From assembly GCA_009777335.1 (NCBI GenBank), contig WRMC01000003.1:1-64000 (forward strand): DNA of 64,000 bases, read 5' to 3'. Below the pieces are notes generated by a model. It was not told where the DNA came from and did no database searches. It saw only the letters and a list, made by a program, of their open reading frames with translations. Each line of letters starts with the position of its first letter. Positions within the stretch are counted from its first letter, which is position 1. Both the position numbers and the translations under genes were made by a program. This stretch comes from Treponema sp. (lineage in GTDB: Bacteria; Spirochaetota; Spirochaetia; Treponematales; Breznakiellaceae). This document shows, in pieces, positions 31,819-40,758 of the stretch.

Positions 31819-32207
31819 TGGGCTTGTGGGAAAACCATGTTGAAGGGGTAGAACAGCTCATTGATATAAACCCCGTTTCCATCACCTGGGATCGGTATCC
31901 AGTCATTGACAACGGTCGGGGTGTAATGGTGCCTGATCCCAGTGCCCCCCCTGAAAAGCATCAAGCCTGGGTAAGGTTAAGCCATCAAGCTGGTGGGGTA
32001 CAGGATACCTCGGTTGCCTCTGTTGGGCTTACCACTAATAAGTCGATGTATTTGCTTATGCTGTACAACGTGGATTTAAGGAAAGATGAAATTATAACGG
32101 TCGATTTTGGACCTATTAGGACATGGAAAGTCGGGGTAGTGGATGAACTCTTCGTTGAGGGAGAGTGTTATGCCAAGCAAGCCCCATTAGTGAGGGCAGA
32201 TGGATAG
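31818..32207 (+). CDS. Putative head-closure protein
   Basis: 129 aa beta-rich protein with PVIDNGRGVMVPDP and DEIITVDFGPIRTWKVGVVDE, the latter typical of head-tail joining proteins with a small beta barrel. Starts on the last base of the preceding stop codon. Function inferred mainly from position and size. Confidence 0.6.
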   Translation: MGLWENHVEGVEQLIDINPVSITWDRYPVIDNGRGVMVPDPSAPPEKHQAWVRLSHQAGGVQDTSVASVGLTTNKSMYLLMLYNVDLRKDEIITVDFGPIRTWKVGVVDELFVEGECYAKQAPLVRADG

Positions 32208-32424
32208 GAACGATAGCACCCCTTTACCACCCAGACCCGGGGAAAAGGCCCCTGTTACACAGATTAGGCCAGAATTGGATGCCGTGCCCCTATACATACA
32301 GGGCATGGCAATTCCTTTAACAGAGCAGGAGGCCCTTGGGGTTATAGCCCAGTTATCCAGTGCCTTGCAAACCCGGAGGGCCGGGCAGGGAGCCAATTTA
32401 AGCGAGGTAATGCGGAATGGCTAG
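32200..32424 (+). CDS. Small hypothetical connector-region protein, 74 aa
   Basis: Pro-rich N-terminus (STPLPPRPGEKAP) followed by a short amphipathic helix (TEQEALGVIAQLSSAL). Overlaps its neighbours by 8 bases on each side. No family recognised; probably a minor structural or assembly protein. Confidence 0.6.
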   Translation: MDRNDSTPLPPRPGEKAPVTQIRPELDAVPLYIQGMAIPLTEQEALGVIAQLSSALQTRRAGQGANLSEVMRNG

Positions 32425-32788
32425 TATCAATAAGCAGAGCCTCATGGCAGTGGAAGCCCGTATGAAGGATCTGATGGGACGTAGGACCATTGCCGCTAAA
32501 GCCCTCTGTTCTAAGTACGCCCTCGAGCAGAGCCTGAACATCAAGAAAAAGCAGGGGACGGCCCAGGGGGCAGGGTTTTACTGGACCAATAGGACTTCTC
32601 TGGCAATCCAAGGAATACGGGGATTCACCATTGATGAAGACGATTCTATTGGATTTGGACTTTCCCATACCATGGAATACGGCGTTATTTTGGAGTTGGG
32701 CAAGGGCCGGAAATATGCCGTCCTTGAGCCCACTATAAAAGAGGTTACGCCTAAGTTCATGGAGGCGGTGAAACGTGTCTTTGGTTAA
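32417..32788 (+). CDS. HK97-gp10-like tail-completion protein
   Basis: 123 aa. Begins with a helix (LMAVEARMKDLMGRR), then TMEYGVILELGKGRKYAVLEPTIKE (motif YGVILELGKG), characteristic of the HK97 gp10 family that joins head and tail. Overlaps the next gene by 14 bases. Confidence 0.75.
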   Translation: MASINKQSLMAVEARMKDLMGRRTIAAKALCSKYALEQSLNIKKKQGTAQGAGFYWTNRTSLAIQGIRGFTIDEDDSIGFGLSHTMEYGVILELGKGRKYAVLEPTIKEVTPKFMEAVKRVFG

Positions 32789-33137
32789 TGCAGTTATTAG
32801 CAGATTAAAGCACGGGTCAATTAAGGATGTGGTCTTGTTTTCAGATGGGATGAAAATCCCGCCACCGCCTTTTGTCATGGTGAAGCCAGAAACGGGGGTT
32901 ATAGAAAACACCAGGCGGATACGGATCATTGTTCATCATACTGCGGGGATGTTTGATGCCCTTGAAAAGTATGTGGCAAACGAAATTGAGCATCTATTAC
33001 CCGGCTGGATAGATGATGATGAAGGTAGGCGATACTCCTTGTATAAGGCAGGGATGACAGATATTACAGCAGAACCCGGAGGAGATACTTACTTCATGGA
33101 ACGAATTTATGTTTCTCCCCTACCGGGGATGCACTAA
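32775..33137 (+). CDS. Putative tail terminator protein
   Basis: 120 aa, GTG start. The pattern PPFVMVKPETGV followed by RRIRIIVHHTAG and helix DALEKYVANEIEHLL fits the small alpha/beta tail-terminator proteins placed just before the tail-tube gene in siphoviruses. Assignment by position plus secondary-structure pattern. Confidence 0.6.
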   Translation: MSLVNAVISRLKHGSIKDVVLFSDGMKIPPPPFVMVKPETGVIENTRRIRIIVHHTAGMFDALEKYVANEIEHLLPGWIDDDEGRRYSLYKAGMTDITAEPGGDTYFMERIYVSPLPGMH

Positions 33138-33154
33138 CAATTGGAGGGAACAAA

Positions 33155-34405
33155 ATGGTTGATTTGACTGGAAAAACTAGGTTTGCTACCTCGGGGTTTC
33201 GTGTACAGAGGCACAATCCCGATGGCACCATACCCACCCCGCAGAGGTTCTTGGGGTTTGCTAACCCCGTAAACCTTACCAGGGTACTAACAGACGGAGT
33301 AGCCCCGTTGACGATTAAGATCGACTCTGAGGCTGCTGTAACCAGGAGCGTGAGCTTTGCCGGGGCTGATAACCTTTCTCGGGTAACCGTTGAGGAGGCG
33401 ATTACCGCCCTTAACGCTGCCAACTTCCCGGAGATGGCTTTTTCCAAAGACGAAAAGACCACCCGCCTCATGGGCCGGTTCACCAGTGGGAGTGCTGCCG
33501 AGATACGGGTCCAGCTTGCCAACGAAGGCACGGGGCCTGTGAATATCAACGCCGGAAGCTATGCCATGACCATAGGGACCAGTACCTTTGTGGCTAACGT
33601 GCCCAGCATCTTGAATGTCCCCGAAGGTGACGACACGGTGCTTGTCTTCGTTGCCTCCACCGTTGGGGTGGTATCAGGGCTACCTGCCAATGACACACCC
33701 ATCAGCCTATCTGACATCAGCCCGTCCTTGCCATCTGACCTCGAGGCCACGGTGCTTGCCACGACCCAGGGGGTAAACCCTGCCATACCCGGAAAGAAAA
33801 TCCAGGTACTGGGGCCTCTGGCCTGTGCCTTAGACTTTGGGCAGGGCCTTAGATTCGGTGGCAACGGGCTGGAAATCCTTTCTTTCTTTGATGACGAGAC
33901 CATCTCCATTGGCCTCCCCAAAGACATAAAGGACAAGGAAGAAATCGACCTGGAAGGTGCCATGGGAACCATCACACGCATGGTCATAGGGGCCACCTTA
34001 CAGGGCCTGTCCCCGGTCATTACCGTGAAGGAAAAGAACTACTCCCTGCTTGAGCTTATCCAGGGGGGTAGTCTTAACCGTGAGACCGGGACTTATAACC
34101 CGCCTTTAAGCAACGAATCGGAGACTCCTTCGTTCTATACGGAGATATACTCCCCTACCTACACTGCTGGGTCTAATACCATCGGTGATATGGCAGCCTA
34201 TGAGAAGATTCTCATTCGCACCATGACTGGTATTGAAGGGGATGTCCCCATTGAAGCAAAAGCCTGGGCTACCTATGCGTACAACTGTACTGCCACGGAG
34301 TACACCGATGAGAACAACACCCGGTTCCCCGCATGGGAAGAGCAGACCCTATCCTTGACGGAGTTTGATGGCCTTAAGGTGAAGGAAATCACCTACAAGG
34401 GTTAA
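33155..34405 (+). CDS. Major tail (tube) protein
   Basis: 416 aa, preceded by TTGGAGGGAAC, consistent with high expression. Beta-rich throughout. It is long for a tail-tube protein; residues about 100-200 (GSAAEIRVQLANEGTGPVN onward) look like an inserted Ig-like or decoration domain. Followed directly by the chaperone and tape-measure genes. No second large protein that could be a sheath is present, so the tail is probably non-contractile. Confidence 0.7.
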   Translation: MVDLTGKTRFATSGFRVQRHNPDGTIPTPQRFLGFANPVNLTRVLTDGVAPLTIKIDSEAAVTRSVSFAGADNLSRVTVEEAITALNAANFPEMAFSKDEKTTRLMGRFTSGSAAEIRVQLANEGTGPVNINAGSYAMTIGTSTFVANVPSILNVPEGDDTVLVFVASTVGVVSGLPANDTPISLSDISPSLPSDLEATVLATTQGVNPAIPGKKIQVLGPLACALDFGQGLRFGGNGLEILSFFDDETISIGLPKDIKDKEEIDLEGAMGTITRMVIGATLQGLSPVITVKEKNYSLLELIQGGSLNRETGTYNPPLSNESETPSFYTEIYSPTYTAGSNTIGDMAAYEKILIRTMTGIEGDVPIEAKAWATYAYNCTATEYTDENNTRFPAWEEQTLSLTEFDGLKVKEITYKG

Positions 34406-34408
34406 GCG

Positions 34409-35212
34409 ATGAAAGAAAGAAACCTCGAAGTCTTGATCGAAGAGAAGATTAAAGCCCGGCTCACGGGAATAAACGCCTTTGGTCAAGACGAGGTATCTTT
34501 TGTTGGATACAACCCCATCGAGAAAATCAGGGGGGCCATGTACTGCTGGGTCATGGTTCCCTTTGAAGGGGTTGATGTCTGGTGCCAGCTACGGTGCCCC
34601 AACGCCACCCAGATAGAGCAATGCGGGGATATATCCAGTATCGCCGCCGAGCAGGTCAATGAAACCGTTAAATATAGCTATGACGACATTATCAAGGTAC
34701 GGAACTATCAAGAGAATATCTGTAAAATTGTCTTTAATATCCCCACCTTTGACCATATCACCCAACTGGTGAATGACAATGACTTTGTGATATCCGAAAA
34801 AAAGGCCGAGTTAGAGGCTTTGACCAAACGCTTTGAAGAGCATAAAGACGAAATGTCAGAGATAGAGAAAAGCATCATTGAAAAGCAGATACAGACCATA
34901 AACCTCCAGCTGGGGTTTATCCTGCCCGATGACACCATGGCTTTTGTTTGCAAGTGGGCTATGGGGAACGATATATCAGACATCAAGCGGTTGAACAGGG
35001 ACAGCCTCTTAAAAGCGGCGACCCTGGCGAAACAGCATAACAAGGCCCCCTCTGACTATGTGTCTGGGATATATACCGACCACAATAAGCAAGACATCGA
35101 CACGTATGCCACCCATATATTGCAGGAGTACCTTAAAGACCAAGATACCTTTAAGAGTGCCAAGCATCAATGGTTTATGGGCGGTAAAGCTAAAGCATTA
35201 CCAAAACGGTAG
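34409..35212 (+). CDS. Putative tail assembly chaperone
   Basis: 267 aa between tail tube and tape measure, where siphoviruses keep their chaperones. Central helical part KKAELEALTKRFEEHKDEMS is coiled-coil-like. Most phages make two chaperone forms by frameshift; I saw no second ORF or obvious slippery site, so this may be a single-form version. Function inferred from location. Confidence 0.55.
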   Translation: MKERNLEVLIEEKIKARLTGINAFGQDEVSFVGYNPIEKIRGAMYCWVMVPFEGVDVWCQLRCPNATQIEQCGDISSIAAEQVNETVKYSYDDIIKVRNYQENICKIVFNIPTFDHITQLVNDNDFVISEKKAELEALTKRFEEHKDEMSEIEKSIIEKQIQTINLQLGFILPDDTMAFVCKWAMGNDISDIKRLNRDSLLKAATLAKQHNKAPSDYVSGIYTDHNKQDIDTYATHILQEYLKDQDTFKSAKHQWFMGGKAKALPKR

Positions 35213-35220
35213 GGGGCCCC

Positions 35221-38200
35221 ATGTCCGAGAATGCAGGAACCGTATACGCAGAAATAAGACTCGGCCTCGGTAACCTGGGAAAAGACGTAGACCAAGCCTC
35301 CCACATGATACGGGACATAGAAAAGCCCACCAAGACAACCTCCAATGCGGTGACGAAAAACTTTCAAGTAATGGGCATTGATGTCGGCGGGGCTCTCAAG
35401 AAGATGAGCAGTTCCGGCATATCCCAGATGGCATCCATGGCTACTGGGATGCAAAAAGCCTTCATGGCGGTGCCTATCGTTGGAGCCATTCAGGCTATTA
35501 TCGGAGTAATTAAAAAACTATTCACCGCTACAATGGACTGGATTAAAGAATCTTCCCAGGCTTATATCAAGCACCGGGTAGAACTGGCCCGGCTGGATGC
35601 GGTCTTCCGCACTACTGGGGCTGCCGCTTGGACCAGCACCCGGCAGTTAAAGGATGCTGCTGTTGATTTAGCCACTGCTACAGGTAATTCCCTTAATTCC
35701 ATCATGGAGATGCAGTCCCGTCTCTTGGGCTATACCCAGATCGTAGGAGAAAACTTTGACAGGGCCTCTAAAGCGGCTGTTGATATGGCTGCTGTCATGG
35801 GGATGGATGTCACCTCTGCAGCGGAAACCCTCGGGCGAGCCCTGGACAGCCCCATAGAGGGCTTAACGGCCCTGACCAGACAGGGCTTTAGGTTTAAGGG
35901 GGAGCTGAAAGACCAGATTGTTGAGTTTACCAAAATGGGCAGGGTAGCAGAGGCCCAGGCCCTGATATTGGCGGAAGTGGAGAGCGTCTACAAGGGAGCT
36001 GCCGAGGCCATGAACGAGGTTAGTGCCCAGTCCCGGCTGGAGATTGCCACCGAGCGGTTGGCGGTAGCCCAGGGCGAGACTACCAGCAAGATGACCGAAT
36101 GGTGGACTAAGGTCAGGGCAGAATGGAAAGAGGCCCGAGCAGAGGCCCTGGAATTACGGAATGCCACTCGAAGAAACGAAAGCCCAGATTATTCCACCCA
36201 CATTGCCCAGGTAGAGATGCTGACCAATGCTTACATCACCACGAGGGAAGAGCTGGAGCATTATTATGAAACCATAAGGGCTGGCGAAGCAGTTGACAGA
36301 AATGCCATGGCCCGGCTGGTGATGCTCGATGAGGAAAATGAACTACGCAAGCGTGGAGGAGAGCTTACTCATTTACTTACGCAAGCTACTGAAGTTCAAG
36401 AGGAAGCTGAAAAAGCATTAAATAGAACCAGGATGATGGGTTGGGGATTTACAGAAGAAAAAATCCAAGAAATAATCGAAGAACACCAGAGGCTTAGTGA
36501 ACTTCCATCACACCGTGCCTTCGAGTCATTAGAAGCCAGGCAACGCCGTGTAATGGTAGAAGAATACCTCCAAGCAAATGAAATGCTGATAATCAGTAAC
36601 CAGGCTCTAGCAGATATAACCGCTTTAGTAGATGAAAACACCGCTAAACTCGCTGAGACCATGGGCGAACACGCCAGGAAAACTGAGGACGTAGACAACC
36701 TCGAGGCCCTCCAAGCCAGTTACCGAGAAATTGGAACCGTCCTTGCCAACTCCCTCGAAGAGACCGAACGGGCTTTGAAGGCTGGCCTTATCACCGAAGA
36801 GCAAGCCACCCAGCAACGCATGGCAGCTCATCAGACCGAGGCTAACTCCATAAACAAGCTGATGACCAATGTCATTGCCGCTCGAGAGGCCATGTATGAC
36901 CCCGAGATACAGCAACTGGCCCAGGACTTCTACGACTCCCTGGTGTTGAGCCTTGACGAGGCATCGGCTAAGTACCAAGAGTTTGCCCAGGGAAGCGGTG
37001 AGAAAGGTATCCTAGACCAGCTCCGTGAGATTGAAGAATCAACAGAGCGGGCCATGACAGGTCTCCGGGGGCAGTATGAGCTGGGCATGATATCCACTGA
37101 AGACTATCAAGAGCGGATGTTCCAGCTCCAAAAGTCAGCCGCTGACCAGGCCCGGTCCCTGCTTGAGCAGTATGGCGTAGACCACGAAGATGAAGCCAAC
37201 GAGGCCATCTACAAGCGGGTTGAGGCGATTAACGACCTGTACAAGGCCGAGGTAGAGCTGAAGAACATTGAGCGGGATGAGAAGTTCTACGAAAAGCAGT
37301 TGCAGGACATAAATAACCAGCTACTTAGACGGACAGGGACCCTGGAAGAGATACGGCAACTGGAGAAAGACCTAGCATGGAAGCGGATAACGGAGACGGA
37401 AGAGTTTCGTTCCCTCATGGAAAAGGCTAATGATGAATGTGAAGAGTCTCAGAAGAAGATAGAGGATTTGAAAGCGGCCTTTGAAGAGTTATGGAAAGCA
37501 TCAGACCCTAAGCCATGGGGTCAGCAGATTAAGGACTTCCTGAAAGACTGGAAAGGGCTAATCAGCAACTATGGGCCACAATTAGCATCGTTATATTCTC
37601 AGATTGCCCAGAATAACTACGAAGCAACGAAACGAGCCAATGATCAAAAACTGAGGCTATTGGATGAATACCATAGACGGGAGATGGCCTTATTAGAGGA
37701 AGCCTACTTAGCAAGGAAGGACATCCTTGATAGAGAATTACAGGAAAAACTCTACGCCATGGGGTTCATTGATGCCGCTACCGAAGAACAGCATCAGAGG
37801 GAACTAGAGTTAGCTATTGAATCAGGGGACCAGCAACGGATATTTCTTGCCCATAGCAACCTGGAAAGGTTCTTGATTGAAGAGGAATATCGACAGTTAA
37901 AAGCAGAAGCAGAGGGTCTTTACAATGAAAAGCGGATAGAAAATGATGAAAAACATGCCCAAGAAAAAAAGCAGATCGAATATGATACTGCCATGGCACA
38001 TTGGCAAACGCAATTGAACACAGCAAGAGTAAGCGGAGCATCAGCCATCATGCAAGCCATGGTAAATAAATGGCCTATCCCTGCTGTAGCCATGATTGCT
38101 ATGGCTAAAGCTAATCAAGTTGCTAATCTAAAAGCGATACAAGGAAGTAAACCACAGAAGTACGCCCAGGGTGGTATAGTATCTGGTAGTAGTTACCGGG

Positions 38201-38424
38201 GTGATAATGTCCATGCCATGGTAAACAGCGGGGAGATGATAATAGACATGCAAGACCAGAAAAATCTCTGGGAAATGATAAAGAATGGTGTATCAGGTTC
38301 AAATGAAGAAAAAAACATTACTATAATAGTTCCCGTAAGCCTTGATGGGAGGATACTAACCGAAGTAGTGGCAGAACATATCAATAACGGGTATGGAGTT
38401 ATAAAAGGCAGGGGGATTGTTTGA
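35221..38424 (+). CDS. Tape measure protein
   Basis: 1067 aa, the second longest protein of the phage. Long helical stretches with coiled-coil character, a hydrophobic section at about 60-105 (IVGAIQAIIGVIKKLF), and a conserved-looking TMP block around residues 110-270 (SLNSIMEMQSRLLG, EGLTALTRQGFRFKG). Ends with a Gly-rich KYAQGGIVSGSSYRGD segment typical of TMP C-termini. By the usual 0.15 nm per residue it predicts a tail of roughly 160 nm. Confidence 0.9.
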   Translation: MSENAGTVYAEIRLGLGNLGKDVDQASHMIRDIEKPTKTTSNAVTKNFQVMGIDVGGALKKMSSSGISQMASMATGMQKAFMAVPIVGAIQAIIGVIKKLFTATMDWIKESSQAYIKHRVELARLDAVFRTTGAAAWTSTRQLKDAAVDLATATGNSLNSIMEMQSRLLGYTQIVGENFDRASKAAVDMAAVMGMDVTSAAETLGRALDSPIEGLTALTRQGFRFKGELKDQIVEFTKMGRVAEAQALILAEVESVYKGAAEAMNEVSAQSRLEIATERLAVAQGETTSKMTEWWTKVRAEWKEARAEALELRNATRRNESPDYSTHIAQVEMLTNAYITTREELEHYYETIRAGEAVDRNAMARLVMLDEENELRKRGGELTHLLTQATEVQEEAEKALNRTRMMGWGFTEEKIQEIIEEHQRLSELPSHRAFESLEARQRRVMVEEYLQANEMLIISNQALADITALVDENTAKLAETMGEHARKTEDVDNLEALQASYREIGTVLANSLEETERALKAGLITEEQATQQRMAAHQTEANSINKLMTNVIAAREAMYDPEIQQLAQDFYDSLVLSLDEASAKYQEFAQGSGEKGILDQLREIEESTERAMTGLRGQYELGMISTEDYQERMFQLQKSAADQARSLLEQYGVDHEDEANEAIYKRVEAINDLYKAEVELKNIERDEKFYEKQLQDINNQLLRRTGTLEEIRQLEKDLAWKRITETEEFRSLMEKANDECEESQKKIEDLKAAFEELWKASDPKPWGQQIKDFLKDWKGLISNYGPQLASLYSQIAQNNYEATKRANDQKLRLLDEYHRREMALLEEAYLARKDILDRELQEKLYAMGFIDAATEEQHQRELELAIESGDQQRIFLAHSNLERFLIEEEYRQLKAEAEGLYNEKRIENDEKHAQEKKQIEYDTAMAHWQTQLNTARVSGASAIMQAMVNKWPIPAVAMIAMAKANQVANLKAIQGSKPQKYAQGGIVSGSSYRGDNVHAMVNSGEMIIDMQDQKNLWEMIKNGVSGSNEEKNITIIVPVSLDGRILTEVVAEHINNGYGVIKGRGIV

Positions 38425-38425
38425 T

Positions 38426-39157
38426 ATGTACGTTTATCCAGTAAACGCTATTGAAGCATCAATCCCTGTATCTGCTCAGTTACCCATGAGTTCTAATATG
38501 ATGGACCTGTACAACAGGTATCTCGCCTATCAAGTTGATTTTAACGAGCCAATTATAGAGATATCTGGTACATGGCAGAATCCTATTCCCATAAACACAA
38601 TTATCGTGGGCAATACGAATGCCAAGACCGGGGTCATCCGTTTATACAGCCATAATACTCTAATCTATGAGAAACACTTCGTTGTAACTGACATCATTAC
38701 CATCGTGGAGTTTAAGGATGTCTGGAATAACTTCATTACCATGGATGTTACCGAATACAGCATCCAACTAAGCGGTGATGAAATCCTGGCAATAGGCTTG
38801 CTGTTCTTAGGTGAAGCGTGGGAATTGCCAAGGTTTTCTATAATACCTATTGAAGAAATAAGGCTTAGGGGAGATAGTGGTCGGTCGTTCTCAGGACAGG
38901 CAACAGGCATTATAGCAGAGCCCTTACGTTCTTTTACTGCTATATTTACCAGAGTACCCCATGAAATGAAAGCAAAGTTTGATGATTATATACATGGTGT
39001 TCAGAATGTTCTACCCCATGTAATAAACCCGTACCCAGAAGCTACTGATAAGGTTAAGCCCTTTTTCGCTACCGTAGATAGTTATAGCCCAGCGGAAAAA
39101 AGGCATGAAGATAATTTCTTTTGGAACTTTAGTTGCGTATGGCAGGAGGCTAAGTAA
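38426..39157 (+). CDS. Putative distal tail protein
   Basis: 243 aa from ATG 38426 (GGGGG 10 bases upstream); TTG 38417 is the alternative. Beta-rich, with SGTWQNPIPINTIIVGNTNAK (motif INTIIVGNTNAK) and FFWNFSCVWQEA at the end. It follows the tape measure and overlaps the adhesin start by one base, the usual place for a Dit-type hub protein. Direct family evidence is weak. Confidence 0.6.
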   Translation: MYVYPVNAIEASIPVSAQLPMSSNMMDLYNRYLAYQVDFNEPIIEISGTWQNPIPINTIIVGNTNAKTGVIRLYSHNTLIYEKHFVVTDIITIVEFKDVWNNFITMDVTEYSIQLSGDEILAIGLLFLGEAWELPRFSIIPIEEIRLRGDSGRSFSGQATGIIAEPLRSFTAIFTRVPHEMKAKFDDYIHGVQNVLPHVINPYPEATDKVKPFFATVDSYSPAEKRHEDNFFWNFSCVWQEAK

Positions 39158-40758
39158 TGACCGAAATAATAAGTGAACCAGCAGACGAGAACCCAGACAA
39201 CACCGATTGGCAACGAAACCTCTTTAGAAACACGTTCATTGGTTATAACCTGTTGGATATAAACATCAATAACCAGACCTTCAAAAAAGGAAGTAGGCTT
39301 GGAATAAACGGTAGTTTTTATGTTGTGAAAGAGGACCAAGAAATAGAAGAATGGGATAATACATGGCCCGACTTCCATGATATTTATGTGTACGCAAAGC
39401 CTTTGCCCTATTCTGCCACCTTCTATTTTAGTCTTACTGAACCAGATTTTAGCCCAGAGAAAAACGGCATGTACAGGGGAACCGATAGAGCCATAGCTTG
39501 TGGGCACAAGATGAACCAGTCGTTCTTCGTTACAGAATACATTGAAAAGATACGGAATCGGTACCAGATGATCTCTCTGGCCTCGAGAGGATATATAAAT
39601 GCTGATATAGAAGGCTCTTACATTATGCGAGCTAATTCCATTTATGAAAGCAACGGGGCTATGAGAGGTAATAGTTTTGATCAACCGATAGAAGGCTTTC
39701 TTGAATCCTGGCCCGAAGGGGCTCATGTATATTTATATGCTGAAGACCTGTCTCCAATGTCTGAATACTATTTTTCGTTAACTGCTCCTATAAGAGACAT
39801 GATTAGAGGTGGGCTGTATCATAATAATAATAAATGCTTGGCTTTTGGCATAAAGGCAGATAATAGGTTTCATTTAATAAACTGGCTGCAACCTTGGAAC
39901 ACTATTTCAACGGTGGTAGGTACTATATGGGAAGGCAATCAGGATACTACCTTAACTCTTGCCCCAGGGCGGTACACCATTATTCTCCGTGGTGGTAATG
40001 GTGGCAACGGTGGCAGAGGAGGGAATGCATTCACTGGCGCTAATGGTGGTTTAGGTGGTTTAGGTTCACAGGGTGATGTTGTTACTCAAGAAATTATTAT
40101 AGGTACAGCTTCATCAGTTAATGCACAAGTTTTGGTGGGCCGTCATGGTGGAAATGGCTTAGATGCATCAGATGTTACTATAAATTATAATAATATAGTA
40201 TTACCAGGTGGTGGTGGTGGTGGTGGTGGATTGCCAGCTTTATTTTCTATTCCAAGTATCGATCTTACAATAATAAGTGGTGCTGGGCATGGTGGTGGTG
40301 GTGGAAGTGGATCTCACAGAGGTACTGCAACAGTATATACACAAGGATCTAATGGGCAAAATGCCAATGGCAATTCTGTTAATGGAGGAAGTGGTGGTGG
40401 TGGTGGTGGTAGTCGCAACGCAGAAAGTAACAATATATATTCTTTAGGTGGAGTAGGTCATAACGGGGCTGGTGATGGCGGTGATGTCTATTATCCACCA
40501 ACTATGTGGACAATCTTCCATCGTTCAGGTGGTGATGGAGGCGTTCCTCCTGATAACGGTAACAATGGGATAGATGTAACTATAAATTATTGGTTGATAA
40601 ATGGAGGCATAGGTGGTCAAGGACGAACGATAGGATCTCGTAATGCAGGAGGAGGAGGAGGAGGTGGTCCTGGCAATGACCAGAGTAGGCCAGGTGCGAA
40701 CGGCGGAACTGGAGGCACAGGAGCAACCACAATCTGCGGAGTATACCGAACCCTATGA
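39157..40758 (+). CDS. Glycine-rich tail adhesin
   Basis: 533 aa. The N-terminal part contains two copies of a ~90-residue module; both contain a YFSLT strand followed by GxYxxxxxxIAxG-like segments (about residues 85-115 and 198-230). After residue 265 it becomes Gly-rich with repeated GGxGG and up to eight Gly in a row. This resembles adhesin tips built from polyglycine helices with variable loops between. Likely binds a host receptor. In-frame GGT triplet repeats allow length variation without frameshift. Confidence 0.75.
   Translation: MTEIISEPADENPDNTDWQRNLFRNTFIGYNLLDININNQTFKKGSRLGINGSFYVVKEDQEIEEWDNTWPDFHDIYVYAKPLPYSATFYFSLTEPDFSPEKNGMYRGTDRAIACGHKMNQSFFVTEYIEKIRNRYQMISLASRGYINADIEGSYIMRANSIYESNGAMRGNSFDQPIEGFLESWPEGAHVYLYAEDLSPMSEYYFSLTAPIRDMIRGGLYHNNNKCLAFGIKADNRFHLINWLQPWNTISTVVGTIWEGNQDTTLTLAPGRYTIILRGGNGGNGGRGGNAFTGANGGLGGLGSQGDVVTQEIIIGTASSVNAQVLVGRHGGNGLDASDVTINYNNIVLPGGGGGGGGLPALFSIPSIDLTIISGAGHGGGGGSGSHRGTATVYTQGSNGQNANGNSVNGGSGGGGGGSRNAESNNIYSLGGVGHNGAGDGGDVYYPPTMWTIFHRSGGDGGVPPDNGNNGIDVTINYWLINGGIGGQGRTIGSRNAGGGGGGGPGNDQSRPGANGGTGGTGATTICGVYRTL
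40209..40667 (+). repeat. GGT/GGA triplet tracts in adhesin gene
   Basis: Runs of GGT or GGA codons occur near 40209-40230, 40291-40305, 40394-40411 and 40649-40667, each encoding four to eight glycines. Triplet slippage would change loop or helix length while keeping frame. Confidence 0.7.

Noticed and set aside
34409-35212. Programmed frameshift in the tail chaperone
   Set aside because: No convincing slippery heptamer leading into a second long ORF before the tape measure was found.
39082-39726. 214-aa minus-strand ORF opposite adhesin start
   Set aside because: No promoter or ribosome binding site; the + strand gene is continuous with its neighbours.
40209-40667. Glycine-codon tracts as on/off phase switches
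   Set aside because: Units are triplets, so slippage keeps frame; listed instead as possible length variation.
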